NCBI GenBank assembly: GCA_963724405.1
Contig: CAVRUQ010000016.1
Span: 124,001-188,000 of the forward strand
Direction: 5' to 3'
DNA length: 64,000 nt
DNA from: CAVQBJ01 sp963724405
GTDB taxonomy: Bacteria > Actinomycetota > Thermoleophilia > Solirubrobacterales > Solirubrobacteraceae
A program made the translations under genes and the position numbers. Every line of letters starts with the position of its first letter. Position 1 is the stretch's first letter. Of the stretch, positions 33,261 through 43,057 are shown piece after piece. Below the pieces are notes generated by a model. It saw nothing but the letters and a program-made list of their open reading frames with translations, was not told the origin of the DNA and ran no database searches.

Positions 33261-33486
33261 GAAGGTCCCTCCGTAGACCGGCGGATAACGCCGCGATTGA
33301 CGCGGCAGCCGATCAGGCGGGGCAAACAACGCACGATCGGCCTCCTGTCGAGCACCGGATCTTAGCGGTGGGACGCCCCCTTTTCGAGGGAGCCAGGGGG
33401 CTGGCATGCGAGGTTTGCGTAGGTTTGCGCGACTTGTCGATCACCCCGACGCGGCCCGGACGGCCGGGCCAGCGCTTGCCGGTCGC
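33261..33486 (-). promoter_or_regulatory. Structured leader of the degenerate-GGDEF gene
   Basis: This 226-nt gap contains four strong stem-loops: GCCCCCT/AGGGGGC (33375-33381 with 33395-33401), CACCG/CGGTG (33353-33357 with 33366-33370), GCCGATC/GATCGGC (33308-33314 with 33335-33341) and CCGCG/CGCGG (33291-33295 with 33301-33305). The ribosome binding site GGAGGG follows. The first hairpin may end the sigma-factor transcript although no U-run follows; the others could form a regulatory leader. No known riboswitch consensus is recognised. Confidence 0.45.
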
Positions 33487-35106
33487 CTACGAGCTCTGGG
33501 TGCCGGCGGTGTTCGCCGTCGTGCCCGATCCGCCGCTCGTCGACGCGGCCCCCTGGTCCGGCGAGCCCGGCGCGCCGGTACCGGTGCTCGCCGACCCGGC
33601 GGGTGGCGTCGAGCCCGGGGTCTGGGTGGACGTTCCGTCCGAGCCCGCCGGCGTCGAGTCGTCGGTCGAGCCCGACGTCGGCGCGGTCGCCGAGCCGCTG
33701 GGCGCGGTCGTCGACGACGTCGCCCCAGCGGCGCTGTCCGCGGTGTCGTTGCCCGTGGCGGCGCCGGAGCCGGACGGCATGTTCGTCGTGTTGATCGGGG
33801 TCGCGGGCGAGCTGCCGGTGGCCCCCGTCGTCCCGGACGGCGCCGGGCTCGCGGATGCCGCCGCGCTCGTGCCGCCGGTCGCCGACAGGGTGCCCGCCGT
33901 GCCGGCGGGCGCCGTGACCGCCGAACCGCCGAGCGGCGCCACCGGCGATGTCCCCGGCCTCGGGCTCGGGCTCGGGCGATGAGCGTGGTGGCGATGCGTG
34001 AAGGTGATGACCGCCGGGGCGACCGGGCTGAGCGCCCCGCTGGGCGGCTGGGCGGCGAGGACCACGATCGGCCCGGCCAGCGCGCCGGCGGCCGCCGGGT
34101 CGGCTGCCGGTCCGAGATGCTGTGCCGCGCCCGCCGCCGGGGCGTCGTGGAACGCGCGCAGGAGCGCCTTCGGCGCGATTCCGAGCGCACCGCCGGCCGT
34201 GACCGCCGCCGCCGCGCACACGAGCGCGACCTTCGTGGCGGTGAGGATCGCGCCCGAGGCGCCGACGCCGGCGCCGACCGAGCCGCCGGCGGCCGCGCCG
34301 CCGCCGCCGAGTCCGCCGACCTGCCAGAGCAGGCCGAGCGGCCCGACCGGGACGAGCGCGCCGAACCGTCGCTGCACGCCGCGCAGGTCGTCGCGGTATT
34401 CCCGGCAGGCCGAGCAGTCACGCAGATGACGGCGGGCCAGGCCACTCGAGCGCACGCCGCGGTCGCAGCTGAGCGCCAGGTCGTGCCGGACCGACGTGCA
34501 CGCGGTGTCGCGCGCCTCGGCGGAGTCGACGAGGCCGCTGCGGGCCCGCACGAGCAGCGACTTGACCGCCGACACCGTCACGTCGAGCGAGACCGCGAGC
34601 TCCTCGTAGCTCATCCCCTGCAGCTCGCGCATGAGCAGCGCCGAGCGTTGCTGCTCGGGGAGCCGACGCACGTCGGTCACGAGCCGCCGCAGGTCCTCGC
34701 GCCGCTCGGCGACGGTCGGCGGGTCGGGCTGGGGGGTACGCGACATCTCGAACACGTCGGCCTGGCAGGGCTGCGGGCCGCGCAGGTGGTCGATGCAGCG
34801 GTTGTGGGCGATCCGGTAGAGCCACGCGCGCAGCGCGACGGGTCGCTCGCTCGCGCGCAGCGCGCGGTAGACGCGCACGAAGACGTCCTGCATGACGTCC
34901 TCGGCGTCCTGGCGGGAGCCCCCGAGCATCTGGCGGCTGTAGGCGAGCAACCGGGCGCAATAGCGGTCGTGGATCGCGCGGAACGCCTCCTCCGAGCCGC
35001 CTCGGAAGCTCGCCACGAGCTGCTCGTCGGAGCGAAGCCGCAGCAGCGAGGCCGGCACCGAGAGGCGCTGCAGTGCGACGGGGGCTTGAAGGGTGGAGGC
35101 TTCCAA
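33487..35106 (-). CDS. ECF sigma factor fused to a zinc-finger and membrane domain with Ser/Thr-rich tail
   Basis: A 539-aa protein. Region sigma-2 is about residues 25-100 (SDEQLVASFRGGSEEAFRAIHDRYCARLLAYSRQMLG, DAEDVMQDVFVRVYRAL, ALRAWLYRIAHNRCIDHLR); region sigma-4 is about 140-190 (LPEQQRSALLMRELQGMSYEELAVSLDVTVSAVKSLLVRAR). It is followed by a zf-HC2/ZAS-like motif H-x3-C-x2-C (RRHLRDCSACREY), one membrane helix (KVALVCAAAAVTAGGALGI) and about 250 residues rich in Gly, Ala, Ser, Thr and Pro, presumably outside the cell. The fused anti-sigma-like part suggests the factor is held at the membrane until released. TTG 35106 is used; GTG 35058 is an alternative. -10 TAAGGT lies about 20 nt upstream of the TTG. 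Confidence 0.85.
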   Translation of the reverse strand: MEASTLQAPVALQRLSVPASLLRLRSDEQLVASFRGGSEEAFRAIHDRYCARLLAYSRQMLGGSRQDAEDVMQDVFVRVYRALRASERPVALRAWLYRIAHNRCIDHLRGPQPCQADVFEMSRTPQPDPPTVAERREDLRRLVTDVRRLPEQQRSALLMRELQGMSYEELAVSLDVTVSAVKSLLVRARSGLVDSAEARDTACTSVRHDLALSCDRGVRSSGLARRHLRDCSACREYRDDLRGVQRRFGALVPVGPLGLLWQVGGLGGGGAAAGGSVGAGVGASGAILTATKVALVCAAAAVTAGGALGIAPKALLRAFHDAPAAGAAQHLGPAADPAAAGALAGPIVVLAAQPPSGALSPVAPAVITFTHRHHAHRPSPSPRPGTSPVAPLGGSAVTAPAGTAGTLSATGGTSAAASASPAPSGTTGATGSSPATPINTTNMPSGSGAATGNDTADSAAGATSSTTAPSGSATAPTSGSTDDSTPAGSDGTSTQTPGSTPPAGSASTGTGAPGSPDQGAASTSGGSGTTANTAGTQSS

Positions 35107-35213
35107 CGTTCTCGTCGTCCTTGCCCACCTTAACTGGACCGGTGAGGGAAAGTTGCGAAGGAGGCTCGACGTCGCGACGCGGCCTCAGAGCCGGGCCCGG
35201 CCGGACCCGTCGC

Positions 35214-35219
35214 TAGCGT
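35214..35219 (+). promoter_or_regulatory. Leaderless -10 element of the GH15 gene
   Basis: TAGCGT lies 10 nt before GTG 35230, within the 123-bp gap to the divergent sigma-factor gene. Confidence 0.5.
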
Positions 35220-35229
35220 ACGTCGGCAC

Positions 35230-37110
<1,881 letters not shown>

Positions 37111-37138
37111 GCGGCGCGCGCCGGGCCGCGGTGGGCGG

Positions 37139-38122
37139 TCAGCGCAGCGGGGACGAGGCCGGCACGCAGTCGGTCGCGTCGGGCATCGACGCGAGCTGGG
37201 CGATCAGGCCGTCGCGCAGCGAGACCGCCGGCACGAAGCCGAAGTCGGCCGTCGCCCGCGAGGTGTCGGCGTGCGTGTGCGACGCGTCCCCGTCGGCGCG
37301 CTCCTGGAAGGCGCGGGCGATCGGCTGCCGCAGGAGGTCCTCGAGCAGCGCGATCACCTCGAGCAGGTCGGCGGGCGTCCCGCCGCCGACGTTGTAGACC
37401 TCGCCGGGACGGCCGTGGGCACCGGCCCGCACCGTCGCCTCGACGACGTCCCCCACGAAGGTGAAGTCACGCAGCTGGCGCCCGTCACCATAGATCGAGA
37501 GGCTGTCGCCGGCCAGCGCACTCGTGATGAACCGGTGAAAGGCCATGTCGGGACGCTGGCGCGGTCCGTAGGCCGTGAAGTAGCGCAACCCGACGACGGG
37601 CAGGCCGTTGCGCCGGTGGTACACGCTCGCCAGTTGCTCGGTGGCGACCTTCGTCATCCCGTACGGCGACACCGGGGCGGGCGGAAGGTCCTCGGGGGTG
37701 GGCGAGACGGTGGCGTTGCCGTAGATCGACGAGGATGAGGCGTACACGAACGACCGCAGCGACGGGCAGCCGGTGGCCGCCTCGAGCAGCCGCTGCGTCG
37801 CGTTGATGTTGTTGCGGGCGTAGAGCGCGAACGTCGCTCCGAAGCTCCCCCGCACCCCGGCCTGCGCGGCAAGATGGTAGATCTCGCCGACGCCGCGCAT
37901 GAGCGGCTCGAGCTCGTCCTCGGCGAGGTCGAGCTCCGCGAGCTCGAACGCGGGTTCGTCGCGGAGCTCCGCGAGGTTGGCCTCCTTGCGCTCGCGCGGA
38001 TAGAAGTCGGTGAACGAGTCGACCCCGGTGACGCGGTAGCCGTGGCCGATCAGCCGCTCGCACAGGTGCGAGCCGATGAAGCCGGCGCAGCCGGTGACGA
38101 GCGCGTGCTGACGGTTCAGCAC
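37139..38122 (-). CDS. NAD-dependent nucleotide-sugar epimerase/dehydratase (extended SDR)
   Basis: A 327-aa extended short-chain dehydrogenase. NAD motif TGCAGFIGSHL (10-20), acidic DSFTDFYPRERKEANL, catalytic triad region YASSSSIYGN with YGMTK (Tyr-x3-Lys), then GLRYFTAYGPRQRPDMAFHRFI and IYGDGRQLRDFTFVGDVVEA, which binds the UDP-sugar. Closest relatives by motif are UDP-glucuronate/UDP-glucose 4-epimerases, which supply galactose-type donors for glycan assembly. GTG 38122 starts the gene; a leader of about 176 nt precedes it. Confidence 0.9.
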   Translation of the reverse strand: MLNRQHALVTGCAGFIGSHLCERLIGHGYRVTGVDSFTDFYPRERKEANLAELRDEPAFELAELDLAEDELEPLMRGVGEIYHLAAQAGVRGSFGATFALYARNNINATQRLLEAATGCPSLRSFVYASSSSIYGNATVSPTPEDLPPAPVSPYGMTKVATEQLASVYHRRNGLPVVGLRYFTAYGPRQRPDMAFHRFITSALAGDSLSIYGDGRQLRDFTFVGDVVEATVRAGAHGRPGEVYNVGGGTPADLLEVIALLEDLLRQPIARAFQERADGDASHTHADTSRATADFGFVPAVSLRDGLIAQLASMPDATDCVPASSPLR

Positions 38123-38359
38123 GGGCCGCCGCCGTCCCGGGCGGGGCTGGTCGGGGGAGCGTTGGTCATTGGGTCCGGATCGACAAGGTCACATCCTGTG
38201 ACGGCCGTTGGCACGAGCGACGGTGTCCTGCGAGAGAAGCGCCCAGTCCGTGGCCGGAGCTCTCATCCGGATGACCTTCCCCCGTCGGAACATCGGACTC
38301 AGAGCATGCTACAGGCGGGTGGCGCTTTCGCGAGGACCGCAACGCGGCGACCGCAAGCT
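38123..38359 (-). promoter_or_regulatory. Promoter and structured leader of the epimerase
   Basis: A -10 TAGCAT (38311-38306) predicts a transcription start near 38298 and a leader of about 176 nt. It contains a perfect 12-nt palindrome TCATCCGGATGA (38263-38274) and a composite hairpin with TCCG/CGGA inside GAGAGC/GCTTCTC (38234-38264). No leader ORF is convincing. The function could be an operator or a regulatory RNA. Confidence 0.4.
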
Positions 38360-39196
38360 TTACGGAGCTTTGACGAGCGGCGCGGCCGGCCACAGCTCCG
38401 CCAGCCAGTCGTGCTCGTGGTAGAGCTCGGGTGCCGCGAGGATCTCGGCGCTCGCCCGGTCGGCCAGGAAGCCGGTCAGGGCGGCGGGGTCGGCGAAGGA
38501 CTGCGGGCGCACCGGGTCTCCGACCCGCACCCGCAGGCGAGCGCCGGACAGTCTCGCGTGCACCGGCACGATCGGCACGCCGCTCGCGAAGGCGAGCGCG
38601 GCGACGCCGCTCGCCAGCCGCGCGGGCTTGTCGAGGAAGATACACGCCGTGCTGCCGGGCACATCGATGGCGATCTGACACCGGCGGCCCTGGAGCAGCC
38701 GGTCGAGGATCCACTCGAAGCTGCCCTCCGAGGTGATCGTCTCGGTCCCCCATTCGGCGAACACGCGCCGGTACAGCAGCTGCAGTGGCGTCGGTGGGTC
38801 ATCGATCCGCAGCACGATCGCGTCGGCCAGGTGCTGCGCGGACAGGGTGTACACCTGGGGCGCGATCCAGCACATGTGCGTGTGCAGGACGAGCGCGCCC
38901 GCACCGCGCGCATGCAAGGCCTCGAGCGTCTGCGCGCCCTGCACCCGGGCCCGGGCGCACACGTCCGGTCGCCACAGCAGCTCCTCGACCGCCCGCCGGC
39001 GTCCGAGCCACCGGCGGGCGAGGGCGCGCACCTCTCCCTCGCGGGCGGTGCCCCGCAGGACGAGCTCCATCTGCGCCGTGGCCTCGGCTCGGCGGCTCGG
39101 CCGCAGCCACCACTCGAGCGCACCGATCATCGTCAGCAGCGGCAGCGCGATTCCGGCCGGCAGCACGCGAATGAGCGCTCGGACCCGCGCCTTCAT
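38360..39196 (-). CDS. LpxL/PatA-like lysophospholipid acyltransferase family protein
   Basis: A 278-aa membrane-associated acyltransferase-like protein. The N-terminal hydrophobic helix (VLPAGIALPLLTMIGALEWWL) is followed by GAGALVLHTHMCWIAPQVY, the place where the family has its HxxxxE/D active site, then GRRCQIAIDVPGSTACIFLDKPARLASGVAALAFASGVPIVPVHARLSGARLRVRVGDP, which matches the LpxL/PatA substrate-binding block (xxxF-G-x-P-x-x-xxGxxxLA). In this copy the acidic partner of the catalytic His is not at the usual spacing. Homologues acylate lipid A or phosphatidylinositol mannosides. A GGGAG ribosome binding site and -10 TACGTT (39225-39220) support ATG 39196. Confidence 0.72.
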   Translation of the reverse strand: MKARVRALIRVLPAGIALPLLTMIGALEWWLRPSRRAEATAQMELVLRGTAREGEVRALARRWLGRRRAVEELLWRPDVCARARVQGAQTLEALHARGAGALVLHTHMCWIAPQVYTLSAQHLADAIVLRIDDPPTPLQLLYRRVFAEWGTETITSEGSFEWILDRLLQGRRCQIAIDVPGSTACIFLDKPARLASGVAALAFASGVPIVPVHARLSGARLRVRVGDPVRPQSFADPAALTGFLADRASAEILAAPELYHEHDWLAELWPAAPLVKAP

Positions 39197-39242
39197 GACT
39201 GTGCTCCCACGATGGCGAGAACGTAGCGGCCCGGTGCGGCCG

Positions 39243-40277
39243 TCAGCGCACGAGGCTGCCCAGACGCGCCGCGGTGACCGTCTCCCGCAACGTCTGCAGC
39301 GCGTTGTGGCGCGGCCGCCAGCGCAGCAGGCGGCGGGCCTTGGCCACGTCCATGATCACCGGCTCGCGGAAGGCGGCGACCCACTGCGCCTGCGTGGGCA
39401 GGAAGCCGATGCGCGCGATGAGCTCCGAGACGGCACCGACCGCGAGCTCGGGCACCGGGATCGAGTACCAGCCGAGCTCATCGGCGAGCACGCCAATCGT
39501 GATCTGGCCGGGCCCGGCGATGTTGTACACGCCCGGTGTGCCGCGGCCGAGCACGGCGGCGCGGATCGCCGTGGCCACGTCGTCGTGATGGACGAGCTGA
39601 AACGGCACGCCGGGATCGGGCAGCACCGGCTTGAGGATCGGCACGCCCTCGAGCATGCGCAGGACCGCGGACGGGAGGCGCTCGGACAGCTGCGTGTAGG
39701 GGAGGCTGTCGACCAGCAGCTGCGCATCGGGCCCCGCCACGATGCACGGACGGAGCACGTATGCCGCCGTGTCCGATCCGTCGAGGGTCTCGTGCAGGAG
39801 CGCCTCGACGGCGGCCTTCTGCGCCGAGTAGTAGTGCGCGTCGGTGCCACGCGCCGGAGCGCTCTCGGTGAGCGGTTGCGGGTTGTCGGCGTGAAACCCG
39901 TACGCCGCGACCGACGAGGTGTACACGAGGCGCGGAACGCCGGCGTCGCGGGCCGCCTCGAACACGTTCTGCGAGCCGCGCAGGTTGATGGCGGCCGTCT
40001 CGGCGGCGTCGCCCATGATGATGAAGGCGAGATGCAGCACCGCGTCGGCGCCGCGCACGAGCTCGGCCACGGAGGCCGGGTCGAGCACGTCGCCCTGCTG
40101 GTAGGTCACCTTGTGCCAGCCGCACTCGGACGGGTCGAGCGGGCGGCGGGCCATCCCGATGATCGTGTCCACCTCGTCGCTGCGGTCGAGCGCGGTGACC
40201 GCCGCGCGTCCGATCTCACCCGATGGGCCGGTCACGGCGACGGTGAGGCCCCCGGAGTCGGGGTGACGAGCGGTCAC
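39243..40277 (-). CDS. NAD-dependent epimerase/dehydratase (extended SDR)
   Basis: A 344-aa extended SDR. It opens TVAVTGPSGEIGRAAVTALDR (NAD-binding GxSGxIG) and has GADAVLHLAFIIMG, YTSSVAAYGF, YYSAQKAAVEALL (catalytic Tyr-x3-Lys) and VLRPCIVAGPDAQ. The C-terminus (FLPTQAQWVAAFREPVIMDVAKARRLLRWRPRH) resembles family members of actinobacteria that act on isoprenoid or sugar derivatives; exact substrate unknown. GTG 40277 is chosen over TTG 40283 because the -10 TAGAAC (40292-40287) is 9 nt upstream of the GTG and too close to the TTG. Confidence 0.85.
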   Translation of the reverse strand: MTARHPDSGGLTVAVTGPSGEIGRAAVTALDRSDEVDTIIGMARRPLDPSECGWHKVTYQQGDVLDPASVAELVRGADAVLHLAFIIMGDAAETAAINLRGSQNVFEAARDAGVPRLVYTSSVAAYGFHADNPQPLTESAPARGTDAHYYSAQKAAVEALLHETLDGSDTAAYVLRPCIVAGPDAQLLVDSLPYTQLSERLPSAVLRMLEGVPILKPVLPDPGVPFQLVHHDDVATAIRAAVLGRGTPGVYNIAGPGQITIGVLADELGWYSIPVPELAVGAVSELIARIGFLPTQAQWVAAFREPVIMDVAKARRLLRWRPRHNALQTLRETVTAARLGSLVR

Positions 40278-40286
40278 GGTCAATGG

Positions 40287-40292
40287 GTTCTA
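40287..40292 (-). promoter_or_regulatory. Leaderless -10 element deciding a GTG start
   Basis: TAGAAC (minus strand) lies 9 nt before GTG 40277 and 3 nt before the alternative TTG. It ends in C rather than T, so it is a weaker match than others here. Confidence 0.35.
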
Positions 40293-40321
40293 CCGCACCG
40301 GGTGGCCGCGGTCCAGCGGAC

Positions 40322-40966
40322 CTACTCGTAGCCGGGCTCGCCGGGGAGCACGATCCGAGCCACCTCGCCGCCCTCCGGCCCGCCGCCCCCGAGCACGACG
40401 CGAGGGAGCACCGGTTCGACCGTGCGCCCGCGCGCGTGCACGAGCAGCGCGGTGACGCTCGTGAACGCGCCGAGCTGCTCGAGGTGCTTGATCGTGGGGA
40501 ACACGAGCAGGATCTCGCCGGCCCGGTGGGCTGCCAGCGCGGCCTCGGGCGTGAACCACCCGTGATCGACGATCTCCTCGCGGTCGACGACGGGCCGCTG
40601 ATCCTCGGGCATCTCCGCGAGATAGAAGTGCGTGTCGAAGCGGATCTTCACCTCGACCGGGGTGATCCAGCGCGAGAACGGCACGAGCGCGAGCGGATCG
40701 GCGATCGCGATGCCCGCCTCCTCGGCGAGCTCGCGCAGCGCCGCCACCCGATGCGCGTCGTCGTCGTCGCCCTCGGCGGCCTTGACCGCGCCGCCGGGGA
40801 ACACCCACGCGCCGCCCATGAAGCGGGCGTGGGGGGTGCGCCGCACGAGCAGCACCTCCAGCGCGTCGTCGCCGCCGCGCAGGACGATGACGGTGGCCGC
40901 CTGGCGGGGGACCGTCGTCGGCCCCGCGTTGAGCTCCTCGCCGGGACCGGGAAGGGGGTCGGCCAT
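40322..40966 (-). CDS. Nudix hydrolase
   Basis: A 214-aa Nudix protein. The Nudix box runs GGAVKAAEGDDDDAHRVAALRELAEEAGI, keeping the RELAEEAG core; the stretch between G and R carries extra acidic residues. It hydrolyses a nucleoside diphosphate linked to another group. The C-terminal part (DTHFYLAEMP, then VVDREEIVDHGWFTPEAALAAHRAGEILLVFPTIKHLEQLGAF) resembles the CoA-pyrophosphatase-like NUDT19/NudL relatives. It starts at ATG 40966, 31 bp from the divergent rubredoxin gene, and uses a leaderless -10 (TAGGGT). Confidence 0.88.
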   Translation of the reverse strand: MADPLPGPGEELNAGPTTVPRQAATVIVLRGGDDALEVLLVRRTPHARFMGGAWVFPGGAVKAAEGDDDDAHRVAALRELAEEAGIAIADPLALVPFSRWITPVEVKIRFDTHFYLAEMPEDQRPVVDREEIVDHGWFTPEAALAAHRAGEILLVFPTIKHLEQLGAFTSVTALLVHARGRTVEPVLPRVVLGGGGPEGGEVARIVLPGEPGYE

Positions 40967-40972
40967 GACCTG

Positions 40973-40989
40973 ACCCTATCGCCTACTCT
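40973..40989. promoter_or_regulatory. Face-to-face -10 elements of the Nudix and rubredoxin genes
   Basis: TAGGGT (minus, 40978-40973) lies 6 nt before ATG 40966; TACTCT (plus, 40984-40989) lies 8 nt before ATG 40998. Only 5 bp separate them, so polymerase cannot occupy both at once. Confidence 0.55.
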
Positions 40990-40997
40990 TGTCGGCC

Positions 40998-41177
40998 ATG
41001 AACACACAGACCCTTCAGCGCTGGATCTGCGAATCCTGCGGCTACATCTACGATCCCGACGAGGGCGATCCCGACGGGGGCATCCCCGCCGGCACCGCCT
41101 TCGAGGACATCCCGGACACGTGGTTCTGCCCCGTGTGCGGCGCGCGCAAGCGCGACTTCACCCCCTACGAGGACTGA
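40998..41177 (+). CDS. Rubredoxin
   Basis: A 59-aa one-iron electron carrier: ICESCGYIYDPDEGDPDGGIPAGTAFEDIP, then WFCPVCGARKRDF. Four Cys in two C-x2-C-G pairs bind iron. Length and aromatic residues match the alkane-hydroxylase-associated/AlkG2 type. Its electron partner is not obvious; the acyl-CoA dehydrogenases are distant and normally use ETF. ATG 40998 is supported by TACTCT 8 nt upstream. Confidence 0.95.
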   Translation: MNTQTLQRWICESCGYIYDPDEGDPDGGIPAGTAFEDIPDTWFCPVCGARKRDFTPYED

Positions 41178-41205
41178 TCGCCCGCCGGGCGCAAGCGAGG
41201 GGTGC

Positions 41206-41724
41206 GTGAGCAAGGACCCGGATGCGAAGGGCAGGCGCCGCTCCCGCGGGTCGGGCGGCCAGCCCGTCGTGCTCGTCTCCGAGCGCATGCCCCACGCGCC
41301 CGCCTGGCAGCGGTCGCTCGCGCGACTGACCGGCGCCCGGGCGAGCTATGGCAAGCCGATCGAGGCGTACGGCCACGTCGTCGTCCCCGTGGCCACCCTG
41401 CGCACGCTCGGCGGACTCGGCTTTGGCCGCGGGAGCGGGGGCGATGATGCGGGCGGCGGCGCTCAGGACGCGCCGCCATCGGTCAGCGACGGCGGCGGAG
41501 GCGGCGGATTCATCGACGCGCGGCCGGTCGGCTTCATCGACATCGGGCCCGACGGCGTGCGCTATCAGCCGATCGACGTGCCGTCGAAGGCGCGGAGCGC
41601 GAGCACGACGGCGCTGATCGCGCTCGGAATCCTCGTCGCGTCCCGCGGCCTGCGCGGCCCGCTCGCGCGCGTCACGCGGCGATCGGCCGCCGGCTCGTGG
41701 CCTGGGCGATCGCTGCGGCGGTGA
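41206..41724 (+). CDS. GerW/YtfJ-like protein
   Basis: A 172-aa protein with the GerW family core: ASYGKPIEAYGHVVVPVATLRTLGGLGFGRGSGG, a Gly-rich loop, then RPVGFIDIGPDGVRYQPID. In Bacillus YtfJ/GerW is a sporulation/germination protein; members occur widely in non-sporulating actinobacteria, where the role is unknown. An Arg-rich, partly hydrophobic C-terminus (STTALIALGILVASRGL) could be membrane-associated. GTG 41206 follows GAGGGG by 6 nt. The 3' end overlaps bioA by 53 bp on the opposite strand. Confidence 0.75.
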   Translation: MSKDPDAKGRRRSRGSGGQPVVLVSERMPHAPAWQRSLARLTGARASYGKPIEAYGHVVVPVATLRTLGGLGFGRGSGGDDAGGGAQDAPPSVSDGGGGGGFIDARPVGFIDIGPDGVRYQPIDVPSKARSASTTALIALGILVASRGLRGPLARVTRRSAAGSWPGRSLRR

Positions 41725-42979
41725 TCTGCACGAGCCGGCGCAGCTCGCCCGGCTCGATCGCCAGCGGGGGCATCAGCACGACGACGTCGCCGAGCGGGCG
41801 GATGATCGCGCCGCGCTCGCGGGCCGCCGCGGCGACGCGGTCGCCCATGCGCACGTCAGGCGGGTAGTCGCGCAGCTGGATCCCGCACATGAAGCCGCGC
41901 CGGCGGATCTCGGCCACGGCCGGCAGCGGCGCGACCAGCTCGGCGAGGTCCTCGCCGAAGCTGGCGATCTTCGGTTGCAGGCGGTCGAGCGTGCGCTCGT
42001 GCTCGAACACCTCGAGCGTCGCGAGCGCCGCGGCGCAGGCGAGCGGGTTGCCCGTGTAGGTGTGGCCGTGGAAGAACGTGCGCTGCTCCTCGGGCGCGCC
42101 GAGGAAGCCCTCGTAGATGCGCTCGGTGGTGAGCGTCGCGGCGAGCGGCAGGTATCCGCCGGTGAGGCCCTTGGCCACGCACAACAGGTCGGGCGCGACG
42201 CGCTCCTGCTCGCAGGCGAACATCGTTCCCGTGCGGCCGAATCCGGTGGCGACCTCGTCGCAGACGAGCGGCACGCCGTGGCGGTCGCACAGCTCGCGCA
42301 CGGCGCGCAGGTACCCGGGCGGATGCACGAGGATCCCGGCCGCTCCCTGCACGAGCGGCTCGACGACGACCGCGCACACGCGCTCGCCGTGCTCGGCGAG
42401 CAGCGCCTCCATGTGCGCCGCGTCGCCCGGCTCGGCGGCCAGGCTGTCGAACAGCAGCGGCCGGTAGCAGGCTCCGAACAGGTCGATACCGCCCACCGAG
42501 ACCGAGCCGATCGTGTCGCCGTGATAGGCGTCGCGCAGCCGGATGAACGTCGTGCGCGGGGGCCGGCCGGCGCGATCATCGCGCTGGGCCCACCACTGGT
42601 ACGCCATCTTCAGCGCGATCTCCACGGCAGTCGAGCCGCTGTCGGAGTAGAACACACGCTGCAGGCCGGGCGGGGCGAGCTCGACGAGCCGCTGCGCGAG
42701 CTCGATCCCCGGCGGATGGCTCAGGCCGAGCATCGTCGAGTGGGCGACGCGGTCGAGCTGCTCGCGGATCGCGGCGTCGATGGCCGGGTGGCGATGTCCG
42801 TGCACGTTGCACCACAGCGACGAGACGCCGTCGATGTAGGCGCGCCCCTGGACGTCGAACAGGGTCGTGCCCGCGCCGCGCTCGATCACCAGCGGGTCCT
42901 GCTCGGTCCACGTCTGCTGCTGCGTGAACGGGTGCCACAGCACTCGGCGATCGGTCTCGGCGAGCGTGGCGGCGTCCAT
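41672..42979 (-). CDS. bioA: Adenosylmethionine-8-amino-7-oxononanoate aminotransferase
   Basis: A 435-aa class-III PLP aminotransferase that makes 7,8-diaminopelargonate from KAPA using SAM as amino donor. It has DRRVLWHPFTQQQTW and IDGVSSLWCNVHGHRHPAID at the N-terminus (typical BioA), YSDSGSTAVEIALKMAYQWW, YHGDTIGSVSVGG, VCDEVATGFGRTGTMFACEQ, and the PLP-lysine motif CVAKGLTGGYLPLAATLTTERIYEGFLG followed by FFHGHTYTGNPLACAAALATL. Start ATG 42979 is fixed by -10 TAGGTT (42992-42987), so bioA has its own leaderless promoter downstream of bioD. Confidence 0.97.
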   Translation of the reverse strand: MDAATLAETDRRVLWHPFTQQQTWTEQDPLVIERGAGTTLFDVQGRAYIDGVSSLWCNVHGHRHPAIDAAIREQLDRVAHSTMLGLSHPPGIELAQRLVELAPPGLQRVFYSDSGSTAVEIALKMAYQWWAQRDDRAGRPPRTTFIRLRDAYHGDTIGSVSVGGIDLFGACYRPLLFDSLAAEPGDAAHMEALLAEHGERVCAVVVEPLVQGAAGILVHPPGYLRAVRELCDRHGVPLVCDEVATGFGRTGTMFACEQERVAPDLLCVAKGLTGGYLPLAATLTTERIYEGFLGAPEEQRTFFHGHTYTGNPLACAAALATLEVFEHERTLDRLQPKIASFGEDLAELVAPLPAVAEIRRRGFMCGIQLRDYPPDVRMGDRVAAAARERGAIIRPLGDVVVLMPPLAIEPGELRRLVQITAAAIAQATSRRPIAA

Positions 42980-42986
42980 GTCCGGC

Positions 42987-42992
42987 AACCTA
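42987..42992 (-). promoter_or_regulatory. Leaderless -10 element of bioA
   Basis: TAGGTT on the minus strand, 7 nt from ATG 42979, in the 78-bp gap after bioD. Confidence 0.55.
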
Positions 42993-43057
42993 GTGAGCGG
43001 CGCGGACGAACGGGGATCGACCGGCAGCGACCGCGGACGCGCCTTGTCCGGAGGCGG

